Shown in pieces: positions 12,401-26,292 of a stretch of DNA of 64,000 bases. Position 1 is the stretch's first letter. Each line of letters starts with the position of its first letter. Position numbers and translations under genes: made by a program. Below the pieces are notes generated by a model that was not told the DNA's origin, did no database searches, and was given only the letters and a program-made list of their open reading frames with translations. Source of the stretch: Protonemura montana (taxonomy: Eukaryota; Arthropoda; Insecta; Plecoptera; Nemouridae); contig CANOQG010000007.1 of assembly GCA_947568835.1 (NCBI GenBank), positions 4,030,001-4,094,000 on the forward strand, written 5' to 3'.

Positions 12401-15400
12401 AGGACATGGGACATGACATGGGACAGGACATGGGGCAGGACATGGGGCAGGACATGGGGAAGGACATAGGGCAGGACATGGGGCAGGACATGGGGCAGGA
12501 CATGGGGCAGGACATAGGGCAGGACATGGGGCAGGACATGGGGCAGGACATGGAGCAGGACATGGGGCAGGACATTGGGCAGGACATGGGACAGGACATG
12601 GGGCAGGACATGGGGCAGGACATGGGGCAGGATATGAGGCAGGACATGGGGCAGGACATGAGGCAGGACATGGGACATGAGGTAAGACATGGGGCAGGAC
12701 ATGGAGCAGGACATGGGACAGGACATGGGGCAGGACATGGGGCAGGACATGGGGCATGACATGGGACATGGGGCAGGACATGGGGTGGAACATGGGGCAG
12801 GACATGGGGCAGGACATGAGGCAGGACATGGGACAGGACATGGGGCAGGACATGGGGCAGGACATGGGACATGGGGCAGGACATGGGGCAGGACATGGGG
12901 CAGGACATGGGACATGGGGCAGGACATGGGGCAGGACATGGAGCAGGAGATGGGGCAGGAAATGGGGCAGGACATGGGACAGGACATAGGGCAGGACATG
13001 GGGCAGGACATGAGGCAGGACATGGGGCAGGACATGGGACATAGGGCAGGACAGGGGAAGGACATGGAGCAGGACATGGGGCAGGACATGGGGCAGGACA
13101 TAAGACAGGACATAGGGCAGGACATGGGGTAGGACATGGGGCAGATCATGGGGCAGGACATGGGACATGGGGCAAGACATGGGGCAGGACATGGGGCAGG
13201 ACATGGGGCAGGACATGGGGCAGATCATGGGGCAGGACATGGGACATGGGGCAGGACATGGGGCAGGACATGGGGCAGGACATGGGGCAGGACATGGGGC
13301 AGGACATGGGGCAGGACATAGGGCAGGCCATGGGGCAGGACATGGGGCAGGACATGGAGCAGGACATGGGACATGACATGGGACAGGACATGGGGCAGGA
13401 CATGGCGCAGGACATGGGGCAGGACATGGGGCAGGACATGGGGCAGGACATAGGGCAGGACATGGGGTAGGACATGAGGCAGGACATGGGACAGGACATG
13501 GGGCAGGACATGGGGCAGGACATGGGACAGGACATAGGGCAGGACATGAGGCAGGACATGGGGCAAAACATGGGGCAGGACATGGGACAGGACATGGGGC
13601 AGGACATTGGCCAGGCTATGGGGCAGGACATGGGGCAGGACATGAGGCAGGACATGGGACATGGGGAAAGACATGGGGCAGGACATGGGGCAGGACATGG
13701 GGCAGGAAATGGGGCAGGACATGGGGCAGGACATGTGGCAGGACATGAGGCAGGACATTGGACAGGACATGGGGCAAAACATGGGGCAGGACATGGGACT
13801 GGACATGGGGCAGGACATGGGGCAGGACATGGGGCAGGACATGGGGCAGGACATGGGACATGAGGCAGGACAGGGGGAGGACATGGAGCGGGACATGGGG
13901 CAGGACATGGGGCAGGACATGGAGCAGGACATGGGGCAGGAAATAAGGCAGGACATGGGACAGGACATAGGGCAGGACATGGGGCAGGACATGAGGCAGG
14001 ACATGGGGCAGGACATAAGACATAGGGCAGGACAGGGGGAGGACATGGAGCAGGACATGGGGCATTACATGGGGCAGGACATAAGACAGGACATAGGGCA
14101 GGACATGGGGCAGGACATGGGGCAGGACATGGGGCAGGACATGGGACATGGGGAAAGACATGGGGCAGGACATGAGGCAGGACATGGGGCAGGACATGGG
14201 GCAGGACATGGCGCAGGACATGGGGCAGGACATGGGGCAGGACATGGGGCAGGACATAGGGCAGGACATGGGGTAGGACATGAGGCAGGACATGGGACAG
14301 GATATGGGGCAGAACATGGGGCAGGACATGGGACAGGACATAGGGCAGGACATGGGGCAGGACATGGGGCAAAACATGGGGCAGGACATAAGACAGGACA
14401 TGGGGCAGGACATTGGCCAGGCTATGGGGCAGGACATGGGGCAGGACATGAGGCAGGACATGGGACATGGGGAAAGACATGGGGCAAGACATGGGGCAGG
14501 ACATGGGGCAGGACATGGGGCAGGACATGGGACAGGACATAGGGCAGGACATGGGGCAGGACATGGGGCAGGACATGGGGCAGGACATGGGACAGGACAT
14601 GGAGCAGGACATGGGGCAGGACATGGGGCAGGACATGGGACAGGACATAGGGAAGGACATGGGGCAGGACATGGGGCAGGACATGGGGTAGGACATGGGG
14701 CAGGAAATGGGACAGGACAAGGGGCAGGACATGGGGCAGGACATGAGGCAGGACATGGGGCATTACATGGGGCAGGACATAAGACAGGACATAGGGCAGG
14801 ACATGGGGCAGGACATGGGGCAGGACATGGGGCAGGACATGGGACATGGGGCAAGACATGGGGCAGGACATGAGGCAGGACATGGGGCAGGACATGGGGC
14901 AGGACATGGGGCAGGACATGGGGTAGGACATGGGGCAGGAAATGGGACAGGACAAGGGGCAGGACATGGGGCAGGACATGGGACATGGGGCAGGACATGG
15001 GGCAGGACATGGGGCAGGACATGGGGCAGGACATGGGGCAGGACATGGGGCAGGACATGGGGCAGGACAAAGGGCAGGACATGGGGCAGGACATGGGGCA
15101 GGACATGGAGCAGGACATGGGACATGACATGGGACAGGACATGGGGCAGGACATGGGGCAGGACATGGGGAAGGACATAGGGCAGGACATGGGGCAGGAC
15201 ATGGGGCAGGACATGGGGCAGGACATAGGGCAGGACATGGGGCAGGACATGGGGCAGGACATGGAGCAGGACATGGGGCAGGACATTGGGCAGGACATGG
15301 GACAGGACATGGGGCAGGACATGGGGCAGGACATGGGGCAGGATATGAGGCAGGACATGGGGCAGGACATGAGGCAGGACATGGGACATGAGGTAAGACA

Positions 15401-16664
15401 TGGGGCAGGACATGGAGCAGGACATGGGACAGGACATGGGGCAGGACATGGGGCAGGACATGGGGCATGACATGGGACATGGGGCAGGACATGGGGTGGA
15501 ACATGGAGCAGAAAATGGGGCACGACATGGGGCAGGACATAGGGCAGGACATGGGGCAGGACATGGGGCAGGACATGGGGCAGGACATGGGACATGGGGC
15601 AAGACATGGGGCAGGACATAGGGCAGGACATGGGGCAGGACATGGGGCAGGACATGGGACAGGACATAGGGCAGGACATGGGGAAGGACATGGGGCAGGA
15701 AATGGGGCAGGACATGGGACATGGGGCAGGACAGGGGGAGGACATGGAGCAGGACATGGGGCAGGACATGGGGCAGGACATGGGGCAGGACATGGGACAT
15801 GGGGCAGGACAGGGGGAGGACATGGAGCAGGACATGGGGCAGGACATGGGGCAGGACATGGGACAGGACATAGGGAAGGACATGGGGCAGGACATGGGGC
15901 AGGACATGGGGCAGGACATGGGACATGGGGCAAGACATGGGACAGGACATGGGGCAGAACATGGGGCAGGACATGGGGCAGGACATGGGGCGGGACATAG
16001 GCCAGGACATGGGGCAGGAAATGGGACAGGACAAAGGGCAGGACATGGGGCAGGACATGGGACATGGGGCAGGACATGGGGCAGGACATGGGGCATGACA
16101 TGGGGCAGGACATGGGACAGGACATGGGGCAGGACATGGGGCAGGACATGGGGCAGGACATGGGGCAGGACATGAGGCAGGACATGGGACAGGACATGGG
16201 GCAGGACATGGGGCAGGACATGGGACATGGGGCAGGACATGGGGCAGGACATGGAGCAGGAGATGGGGCAGGAAATGGGGCAGGACATGGGACAGGACAT
16301 AGGGCAGGACATGGGGCAGGACATGAGGCAGGACATGGGGCAGGACATGGGACATAGGGCAGGACAGGGGAAGGACATGGAGCAGGACATGGGGCAGGAC
16401 ATGGGGCAGGACATAAGACAGGACATAGGGCAGGACATGGGGCAGGACATGGGGCAGGACATGGAGCAGGACATGGGGCAGGACATTGGGCAGGACATGG
16501 GACAGGACATGGGGCAGGACATGGGGCAGGACATGGGGCAGGATATGAGGCAGGACATGGGGCAGGACATGAGGCAGGACATAAGACAGGACATAGGGCA
16601 GGACATGGGGCAGGACATAGGGCAGGACATGGGGCAGGACATGGGGCAGGACATGGGGCAGAAC
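9443..16664. repeat. 8-kb tandem HOR, copy H1 (7,222 bp, with internal deletion)
   Basis: The block starts at the monomer ATAGGGCAGGCC (9443), which recurs at 16665 and 24609. Relative to copy H2, the offset changes from 7,222 to 8,016 near 10,858. H1 therefore lacks about 794 bp there, the right edge being GAGGTAAGAC. Beyond that it aligns with H2 at offsets of 8,016 and then 7,992. Private changes include AC to GT at 10547-10548, C-to-A at 9900, G-to-T at 13736, C-to-T at 14303 and G-to-A at 14313. The near-identity over kilobases indicates a recent tandem duplication. Confidence 0.8.
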
Positions 16665-19600
16665 ATAGGGCAGGCCATGGGGCAGGACATGGGGCAGGAC
16701 ATGGAGCAGGACATGGGACATGACATGGGACAGGACATGGGGCAGGACATGGCGCAGGACATGGGGCAGGACATGGGGCAGGACATGGGGCAGGACATAG
16801 GGCAGGACATGGGGTAGTACATGAGGCAGGACATGGGACAGGACATGGGGCAGGACATGGGGCAGGACATGGGACAGGACATAGGGCAGGACATGAGGCA
16901 GGACATGGGGCAAAACATGGGGCAGGACATGGGACAGGACATGGGGCAGGACATTGGCCAGGCTATGGGGCAGGACATGGGGCAGGACATGAGGCAGGAC
17001 ATGGGACATGGGGAAAGACATGGGGCAGGACATGGGGCAGGACATGGGGCAGGACATGGGGCAGGACATGGGACAGGACATAGGGCAGGACATGGGGCAG
17101 GACATGGGGCAGGACATGGGGCAGGACATGGGACAGGACATGGAGCAGGACATGGGGCAGGACATGGGGCAGGACATGGGACAGGACATAGGGAAGGACA
17201 TGGGGCAGGAAATGGGGCAGGACATGGGGCAGGACATGGGGCAGGACATGAGGCAGGACATTGGACAGGACATGGGGCAAAACATGGGGCAGGACATGGG
17301 ACTGGACATGGGGCAGGACATGGGGCAGGACATGGGGCAGGACATGGGGCAGGACATGGGACATGAGGCAGGACAGGGGGAGGACATGGAGCGGGACATG
17401 GGGCAGGACATGGGGCAGGACATGGAGCAGGACATGGGGCAGGAAATAAGGCAGGACATGGGACAGGACATAGGGCAGGACATGGGGCAGGACATGAGGC
17501 AGGACATGGGGCAGGACATAAGACATAGGGCAGGACAGGGGGAGGACATGGAGCAGGACATGGGGCATTACATGGGGCAGGACATAAGACAGGACATAGG
17601 GCAGGACATGGGGCAGGACATGGGGCAGGACATGGGGCAGGACATGGGACATGGGGAAAGACATGGGGCAGGACATGAGGCAGGACATGGGGCAGGACAT
17701 GGGGCAGGACATGGCGCAGGACATGGGGCAGGACATGGGGCAGGACATGGGGCAGGACATAGGGCAGGACATGGGGTAGGACATGAGGCAGGACATGGGA
17801 CAGGACATGGGGCAGGACATGGGGCAGGACATGGGACAGGACATAGGGCAGGACATGGGGCAGGACATGGGGCAAAACATGGGGCAGGACATAAGACAGG
17901 ACATGGGGCAGGACATTGGCCAGGCTATGGGGCAGGACATGGGGCAGGACATGAGGCAGGACATGGGACATGGGGAAAGACATGGGGCAAGACATGGGGC
18001 AGGACATGGGGCAGGACATGGGGCAGGACATGGGACAGGACATAGGGCAGAACATGGGGCAGGACATGGGGCAGGACATGGGGCAGGACATGGGACAGGA
18101 CATGGAGCAGGACATGGGGCAGGACATGGGGCAGGACATGGGACAGGACATAGGGAAGGACATGGGGCAGGACATGGGGCAGGACATGGGGTAGGACATG
18201 GGGCAGGAAATGGGACAGGACAAGGGGCAGGACATGGGGCAGGACATGAGGCAGGACATGGGGCATTACATGGGGCAGGACATAAGACAGGACATAGGGC
18301 AGGACATGGGGCAGGACATGGGGCAGGACATGGGGCAGGACATGGGACATGGGGCAAGACATGGGGCAGGACATGAGGCAGGACATGGGGCAGGACATGG
18401 GGCAGGACATGGGGCAGGACATGGGGTAGGACATGGGGCAGGAAATGGGACAGGACAAGGGGCAGGACATGGGGCAGGACATGGGACATGGGGCAGGACA
18501 TGGGGCAGGACATGGGGCAGGACATGGGGCAGGACATGGGGCAGGACATGGGGCAGGACATGGGGCAGGACATAGGGCAGGACATGGGGCAGGACATGGG
18601 GCAGGACATGGAGCAGGACATGGGACATGACATGGGACAGGACATGGGGCAGGACATGGGGCAGGACATGGGGAAGGACATAGGGCAGGACATGGGGCAG
18701 GACATGGGGCAGGACATGGGGCAGGACATAGGGCAGGACATGGGGCAGGACATGGGGCAGGACATGGAGCAGGACATGGGGCAGGACATTGGGCAGGACA
18801 TGGGACAGGACATGGGGCAGGACATGGGGCAGGACATGGGGCAGGATATGAGGCAGGACATGGGGCAGGACATGAGGCAGGACATGGGACATGAGGTAAG
18901 ACATGGGGCAGGACATGGAGCAGGACATGGGACAGGACATGGGGCAGGACATGGGGCAGGACATGGGGCATGACATGGGACATGGGGCAGGACATGGGGT
19001 GGAACATGGAGCAGAAAATGGGGCACGACATGGGGCAGGACATAGGGCAGGACATGGGGCAGGACATGGGGCAGGACATGGGGCAGGACATGGGACATGG
19101 GGCAAGACATGGGGCAGGACATGGGGCAGGACATGGGACAGGACATAGGGCAGGACATGGGGAAGGACATGGGGCAGGAAATGGGGCAGGACATGGGACA
19201 TGGGGCAGGACAGGGGGAGGACATGGAGCAGGACATGGGGCAGGACATGGGGCAGGACATGGGGCAGGACATGGGACATGGGGCAGGACAGGGGGAGGAC
19301 ATGGAGCAGGACATGGGGCAGGACATGGGGCAGGACATGGGACAGGACATAGGGAAGGACATGGGGCAGGACATGGGGCAGGACATGGGGCAGGACATGG
19401 GACATGGGGCAAGACATGGGACAGGACATGGGGCAGAACATGGGGCAGGACATGGGGCAGGACATGGGGCGGGACATAGGCCAGGACATGGGGCAGGAAA
19501 TGGGACAGGACAAAGGGCAGGACATGGGGCAGGACATGGGACATGGGGCAGGACATGGGGCAGGACATGGGGCATGACATGGGGCAGGACATGGGACAGG

Positions 19601-22600
19601 ACATGGGGCAGGACATGGGGCAGGACATGGGGCAGGACATGGGGCAGGACATGAGGCAGGACATGGGACAGGACATGGGGCAGGACATGGGGCAGGACAT
19701 GGGACATGGGGCAGGACATGGGGCAGGACATGGAGCAGGAGATGGGGCAGGAAATGGGGCAGGACATGGGACAGGACATAGGGCAGGACATGGGGCAGGA
19801 CATGAGGCAGGACATGGGGCAGGACATGGGACATAGGGCAGGACAGGGGAAGGACATGGAGCAGGACATGGGGCAGGACATGGGGCAGGACATAAGACAG
19901 GACATAGGGCAGGACATGGGGCAGGACATGGGGCAGGACATGGAGCAGGACATGGGGCAGGACATTGGGCAGGACATGGGACAGGACATGGGGCAGGACA
20001 TGGGGCAGGACATGGGGCAGGATATGAGGCAGGACATGGGGCAGGACATGAGGCAGGACATAAGACAGGACATAGGGCAGGACATGGGGCAGGACATGGG
20101 GCAGGACATGGGGCAGGACATGGGACATGGGGCAAGACATGGGGCAGGACATGAGGCAGGACATGGGGCTGGACATGGGGCAGGACATGGGGCAGGACAT
20201 GGGGTAGGACATGGGGCAGGAAATGGGACAGGACAAGGGGCAGGACATGGGGCAGGACATGGGACATGGGGCAGGACATGGGGCAGGACATGGGGCAGGA
20301 CATGGGGCAGGACATGGGGCAGGACATGGGGCAGGACATGGGGCAGGACATAGGGCAGGACATGGGGCAGGACATGGGGCAGGACATGGAGCAGGACATG
20401 GGACATGACATGGGACAGGACATGGGGCAGGACATGGGGCAGGACATGGGGAAGGACATAGGGCAGGACATGGGGCAGGACATGGGGCAGGACATGGGGC
20501 AGGACATAGGGCAGGACATGGGGCAGGACATGGGGCAGGACATGGAGCAGTACATGGGGCAGGACATTGGGCAGGACATGGGACAGGACATGGGGCAGGA
20601 CATGGGGCAGGACATGGGGCAGGATATGAGGCAGGACATGGGGCAGGACATGAGGCAGGACATGGGACATGAGGTAAGACATGGGGCAGGACATGGAGCA
20701 GGACATGGGACAGGACATGGGGCAGGACATGGGGCAGGACATGGGGCATGACATGGGACATGGGGCAGGACATGGGGTGGAACATGGGGCAGGACATGGG
20801 GCAGGACATGAGGCAGGACATGGGACAGGACATGGGGCAGGACATGGGGCAGGACATGGGACATGGGGCAGGACATGGGGCAGGACATGGGGCAGGACAT
20901 GGGACATGGGGCAGGACATGGGGCAGGACATGGAGCAGGAGATGGGGCAGGAAATGGGGCAGGACATGGGACAGGACATAGGGCAGGACATGGGGCAGGA
21001 CATGAGGCAGGACATGGGGCAGGACATGGGACATAGGGCAGGACAGGGGAAGGACATGGAGCAGGACATGGGGCAGGACATGGGGCAGGACATAAGACAG
21101 GACATAGGGCAGGACATGGGGTAGGACATGGGGCAGATCATGGGGCAGGACATGGGACATGGGGCAAGACATGGGGCAGGACATGGGGCAGGACATGGGG
21201 CAGGACATGGGGCAGATCATGGGGCAGGACATGGGACATGGGGCAGGACATGGGGCAGGACATGGGGCAGGACATGGGGCAGGACATGGGGCAGGACATG
21301 GGGCAGGACATAGGGCAGGCCATGGGGCAGGACATGGGGCAGGACATGGAGCAGGACATGGGACATGACATGGGACAGGACATGGGGCAGGACATGGCGC
21401 AGGACATGGGGCAGGACATGGGGCAGGACATGGGGCAGGACATAGGGCAGGACATGGGGTAGGACATGAGGCAGGACATGGGACAGGACATGGGGCAGGA
21501 CATGGGGCAGGACATGGGACAGGACATAGGGCAGGACATGAGGCAGGACATGGGGCAAAACATGGGGCAGGACATGGGACAGGACATGGGGCAGGACATT
21601 GGCCAGGCTATGGGGCAGGACATGGGGCAGGACATGAGGCAGGACATGGGACATGGGGAAAGACATGGGGCAGGACATGGGGCAGGACATGGGGCAGGAA
21701 ATGGGGCAGGACATGGGGCAGGACATGGGGCAGGACATGAGGCAGGACATTGGACAGGACATGGGGCAAAACATGGGGCAGGACATGGGACTGGACATGG
21801 GGCAGGACATGGGGCAGGACATGGGGCAGGACATGGGGCAGGACATGGGACATGAGGCAGGACAGGGGGAGGACATGGAGCGGGACATGGGGCAGGACAT
21901 GGGGCAGGACATGGAGCAGGACATGGGGCAGGAAATAAGGCAGGACATGGGACAGGACATAGGGCAGGACATGGGGCAGGACATGAGGCAGGACATGGGG
22001 CAGGACATAAGACATAGGGCAGGACAGGGGGAGGACATGGAGCAGGACATGGGGCATTACATGGGGCAGGACATAAGACAGGACATAGGGCAGGACATGG
22101 GGCAGGACATGGGGCAGGACATGGGGCAGGACATGGGACATGGGGAAAGACATGGGGCAGGACATGAGGCAGGACATGGGGCAGGACATGGGGCAGGACA
22201 TGGCGCAGGACATGGGGCAGGACATGGGGCAGGACATGGGGCAGGACATAGGGCAGGACATGGGGTAGGACATGAGGCAGGACATGGGACAGGACATGGG
22301 GCAGGACATGGGGCAGGACATGGGACAGGACATAGGGCAGGACATGGGGCAGGACATGGGGCAAAACATGGGGCAGGACATAAGACAGGACATGGGGCAG
22401 GACATTGGCCAGGCTATGGGGCAGGACATGGGGCAGGACATGAGGCAGGACATGGGACATGGGGAAAGACATGGGGCAAGACATGGGGCAGGACATGGGG
22501 CAGGACATGGGGCAGGACATGGGACAGGACATAGGGCAGGACATGGGGCAGGACATGGGGCAGGACATGGGGCAGGACATGGGACAGGACATGGAGCAGG

Positions 22601-24608
22601 ACATGGGGCAGGACATGGGGCAGGTCATGGGACAGGACATAGGGAAGGACATGGGGCAGGACATGGGGCAGGACATGGGGTAGGACATGGGGCAGGAAAT
22701 GGGACAGGACAAGGGGCAGGACATGGGGCAGGACATGAGGCAGGACATGGGGCATTACATGGGGCAGGACATAAGACAGGACATAGGGCAGGACATGGGG
22801 CAGGACATGGGGCAGGACATGGGGCAGGACATGGGACATGGGGCAAGACATGGGGCAGGACATGAGGCAGGACATGGGGCAGGACATGGGGCAGGACATG
22901 GGGCAGGACATGGGGTAGGACATGGGGCAGGAAATGGGACAGGACAAGGGGCAGGACATGGGGCAGGACATGGGACATGGGGCAGGACATGGGGCAGGAC
23001 ATGGGGCAGGACATGGGGCAGGACATGGGGCAGGACATGGGGCAGGACATGGGGCAGGACAAAGGGCAGGACATGGGGCAGGACATGGGGCAGGACATGG
23101 AGCAGGACATGGGACATGACATGGGACAGGACATGGGGCAGGACATGGGGCAGGACATGGGGAAGGACATAGGGCAGGACATGGGGCAGGACATGGGGCA
23201 GGACATGGGGCAGGACATAGGGCAGGACATGGGGCAGGACATGGGGCAGGACATGGAGCAGGACATGGGGCAGGACATTGGGCAGGACATGGGACAGGAC
23301 ATGGGGCAGGACATGGGGCAGGACATGGGGCAGGATATGAGGCAGGACATGGGGCAGGACATGAGGCAGGACATGGGACATGAGGTAAGACATGGGGCAG
23401 GACATGGAGCAGGACATGGGACAGGACATGGGGCAGGACATGGGGCAGGACATGGGGCATGACATGGGACATGGGGCAGGACATGGGGTGGAACATGGAG
23501 CAGAAAATGGGGCACGACATGGGGCAGGACATAGGGCAGGACATGGGGCAGGACATGGGGCAGGACATGGGGCAGGACATGGGACATGGGGCAAGACATG
23601 GGGCAGGACATAGGGCAGGACATGGGGCAGGACATGGGGCAGGACATGGGACAGGACATAGGGCAGGACATGGGGAAGGACATGGGGCAGGAAATGGGGC
23701 AGGACATGGGACATGGGGCAGGACAGGGGGAGGACATGGAGCAGGACATGGGGCAGGACATGGGGCAGGACATGGGGCAGGACATGGGACATGGGGCAGG
23801 ACAGGGGGAGGACATGGAGCAGGACATGGGGCAGGACATGGGGCAGGACATGGGACAGGACATAGGGAAGGACATGGGGCAGGACATGGGGCAGGACATG
23901 GGGCAGGACATGGGACATGGGGCAAGACATGGGACAGGACATGGGGCAGAACATGGGGCAGGACATGGGGCAGGACATGGGGCGGGACATAGGCCAGGAC
24001 ATGGGGCAGGAAATGGGACAGGACAAAGGGCAGGACATGGGGCAGGACATGGGACATGGGGCAGGACATGGGGCAGGACATGGGGCATGACATGGGGCAG
24101 GACATGGGACAGGACATGGGGCAGGACATGGGGCAGGACATGGGGCAGGACATGGGGCAGGACATGAGGCAGGACATGGGACAGGACATGGGGCAGGACA
24201 TGGGGCAGGACATGGGACATGGGGCAGGACATGGGGCAGGACATGGAGCAGGAGATGGGGCAGGAAATGGGGCAGGACATGGGACAGGACATAGGGCAGG
24301 ACATGGGGCAGGACATGAGGCAGGACATGGGGCAGGACATGGGACATAGGGCAGGACAGGGGAAGGACATGGAGCAGGACATGGGGCAGGACATGGGGCA
24401 GGACATAAGACAGGACATAGGGCAGGACATGGGGCAGGACATGGGGCAGGACATGGAGCAGGACATGGGGCAGGACATTGGGCAGGACATGGGACAGGAC
24501 ATGGGGCAGGACATGGGGCAGGACATGGGGCAGGATATGAGGCAGGACATGGGGCAGGACATGAGGCAGGACATAAGACAGGACATAGGGCAGGACATGG
24601 GGCAGGAC
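16665..24608. repeat. 8-kb tandem HOR, copy H2 (7,944 bp)
   Basis: This is the fuller copy of the 8-kb block. Relative to H1 it keeps the 794 bp around 18.1-18.9 kb, but lacks 24 bp near 19.1 kb and 48 bp (four monomers) near 24.6 kb. These account exactly for the lengths: 7,222 + 794 - 24 - 48 = 7,944. Singleton changes include G-to-T at 16818 and 20551 and A-to-T at 20170 and 22625. A third copy begins at 24609 and is cut at 26,292 by the next duplication junction. Confidence 0.8.
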
Positions 24609-26292
24609 ATAGGGCAGGCCATGGGGCAGGACATGGGGCAGGACATGGAGCAGGACATGGGACATGACATGGGACAGGACATGGGGCAGGACATGGCGCA
24701 GGACATGGGGCAGGACATGGGGCAGGACATGGGGCAGGACATAGGGCAGGACATGGGGTAGGACATGAGGCAGGACATGGGACAGGACATGGGGCAGGAC
24801 ATGGGGCAGGACATGGGACAGGACATAGGGCAGGACATGAGGCAGGACATGGGGCAAAACATGGGGCAGGACATGGGACAGGACATGGGGCAGGACATTG
24901 GCCAGGCTATGGGGCAGGACATGGGGCAGGACATGAGGCAGGACATGGGACATGGGGAAAGACATGGGGCAGGACATGGGGCAGGACATGGGGCAGGACA
25001 TGGGGCAGGACATGGGACAGGACATAGGGCAGGACATGGGGCAGGACATGGGGCAGGACATGGGGCAGGACATGGGACAGGACATGGAGCAGGACATGGG
25101 GCAGGACATGGGGCAGGACATGGGACAGGACATAGGGAAGGACATGGGGCAGGAAATGGGGCAGGACATGGGGCAGGACATGGGGCAGGACATGAGGCAG
25201 GACATTGGACAGGACATGGGGCAAAACATGGGGCAGGACATGGGACTGGACATGGGGCAGGACATGGGGCAGGACATGGGGCAGGACATGGGGCAGGACA
25301 TGGGACATGAGGCAGGACAGGGGGAGGACATGGAGCGGGACATGGGGCAGGACATGGGGCAGGACATGGAGCAGGACATGGGGCAGGAAATAAGGCAGGA
25401 CATGGGACAGGACATAGGGCAGGACATGGGGCAGGACATGAGGCAGGACATGGGGCAGGACATAAGACATAGGGCAGGACAGGGGGAGGACATGGAGCAG
25501 GACATGGGGCATTACATGGGGCAGGACATAAGACAGGACATAGGGCAGGACATGGGGCAGGACATGGGGCAGGACATGGGGCAGGACATGGGACATGGGG
25601 AAAGACATGGGGCAGGACATGAGGCAGGACATGGGGCAGGACATGGGGCAGGACATGGCGCAGGACATGGGGCAGGACATGGGGCAGGACATGGGGCAGG
25701 ACATAGGGCAGGACATGGGGTAGGACATGAGGCAGGACATGGGACAGGACATGGGGCAGGACATGGGGCAGGACATGGGACAGGACATAGGGCAGGACAT
25801 GGGGCAGGACATGGGGCAAAACATGGGGCAGGACATAAGACAGGACATGGGGCAGGACATTGGCCAGGCTATGGGGCAGGACATGGGGCAGGACATGAGG
25901 CAGGACATGGGACATGGGGAAAGACATGGGGCAAGACATGGGGCAGGACATGGGGCAGGACATGGGGCAGGACATGGGACAGGACATAGGGCAGAACATG
26001 GGGCAGGACATGGGGCAGGACATGGGGCAGGACATGGGACAGGACATGGAGCAGGACATGGGGCAGGACATGGGGCAGGACATGGGACAGGACATAGGGA
26101 AGGACATGGGGCAGGACATGGGGCAGGACATGGGGTAGGACATGGGGCAGGAAATGGGACAGGACAAGGGGCAGGACATGGGGCAGGACATGAGGCAGGA
26201 CATGGGGCATTACATGGGGCAGGACATAAGACAGGACATAGGGCAGGACATGGGGCAGGACATGGGGCAGGACATGGGGCAGGACATGGGAC
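23586..26292. repeat. 2,707-bp tandem duplication, copy 1
   Basis: Every landmark from 23,586 to 26,292 recurs 2,707 bp downstream. The segment spans the end of H2 and the start of the truncated third 8-kb copy. It contains the landmark ATTGGCCAGGCT at 24897 and 25859, one followed by a CAGGAC unit and one by a CAAGAC unit. Confidence 0.85.
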
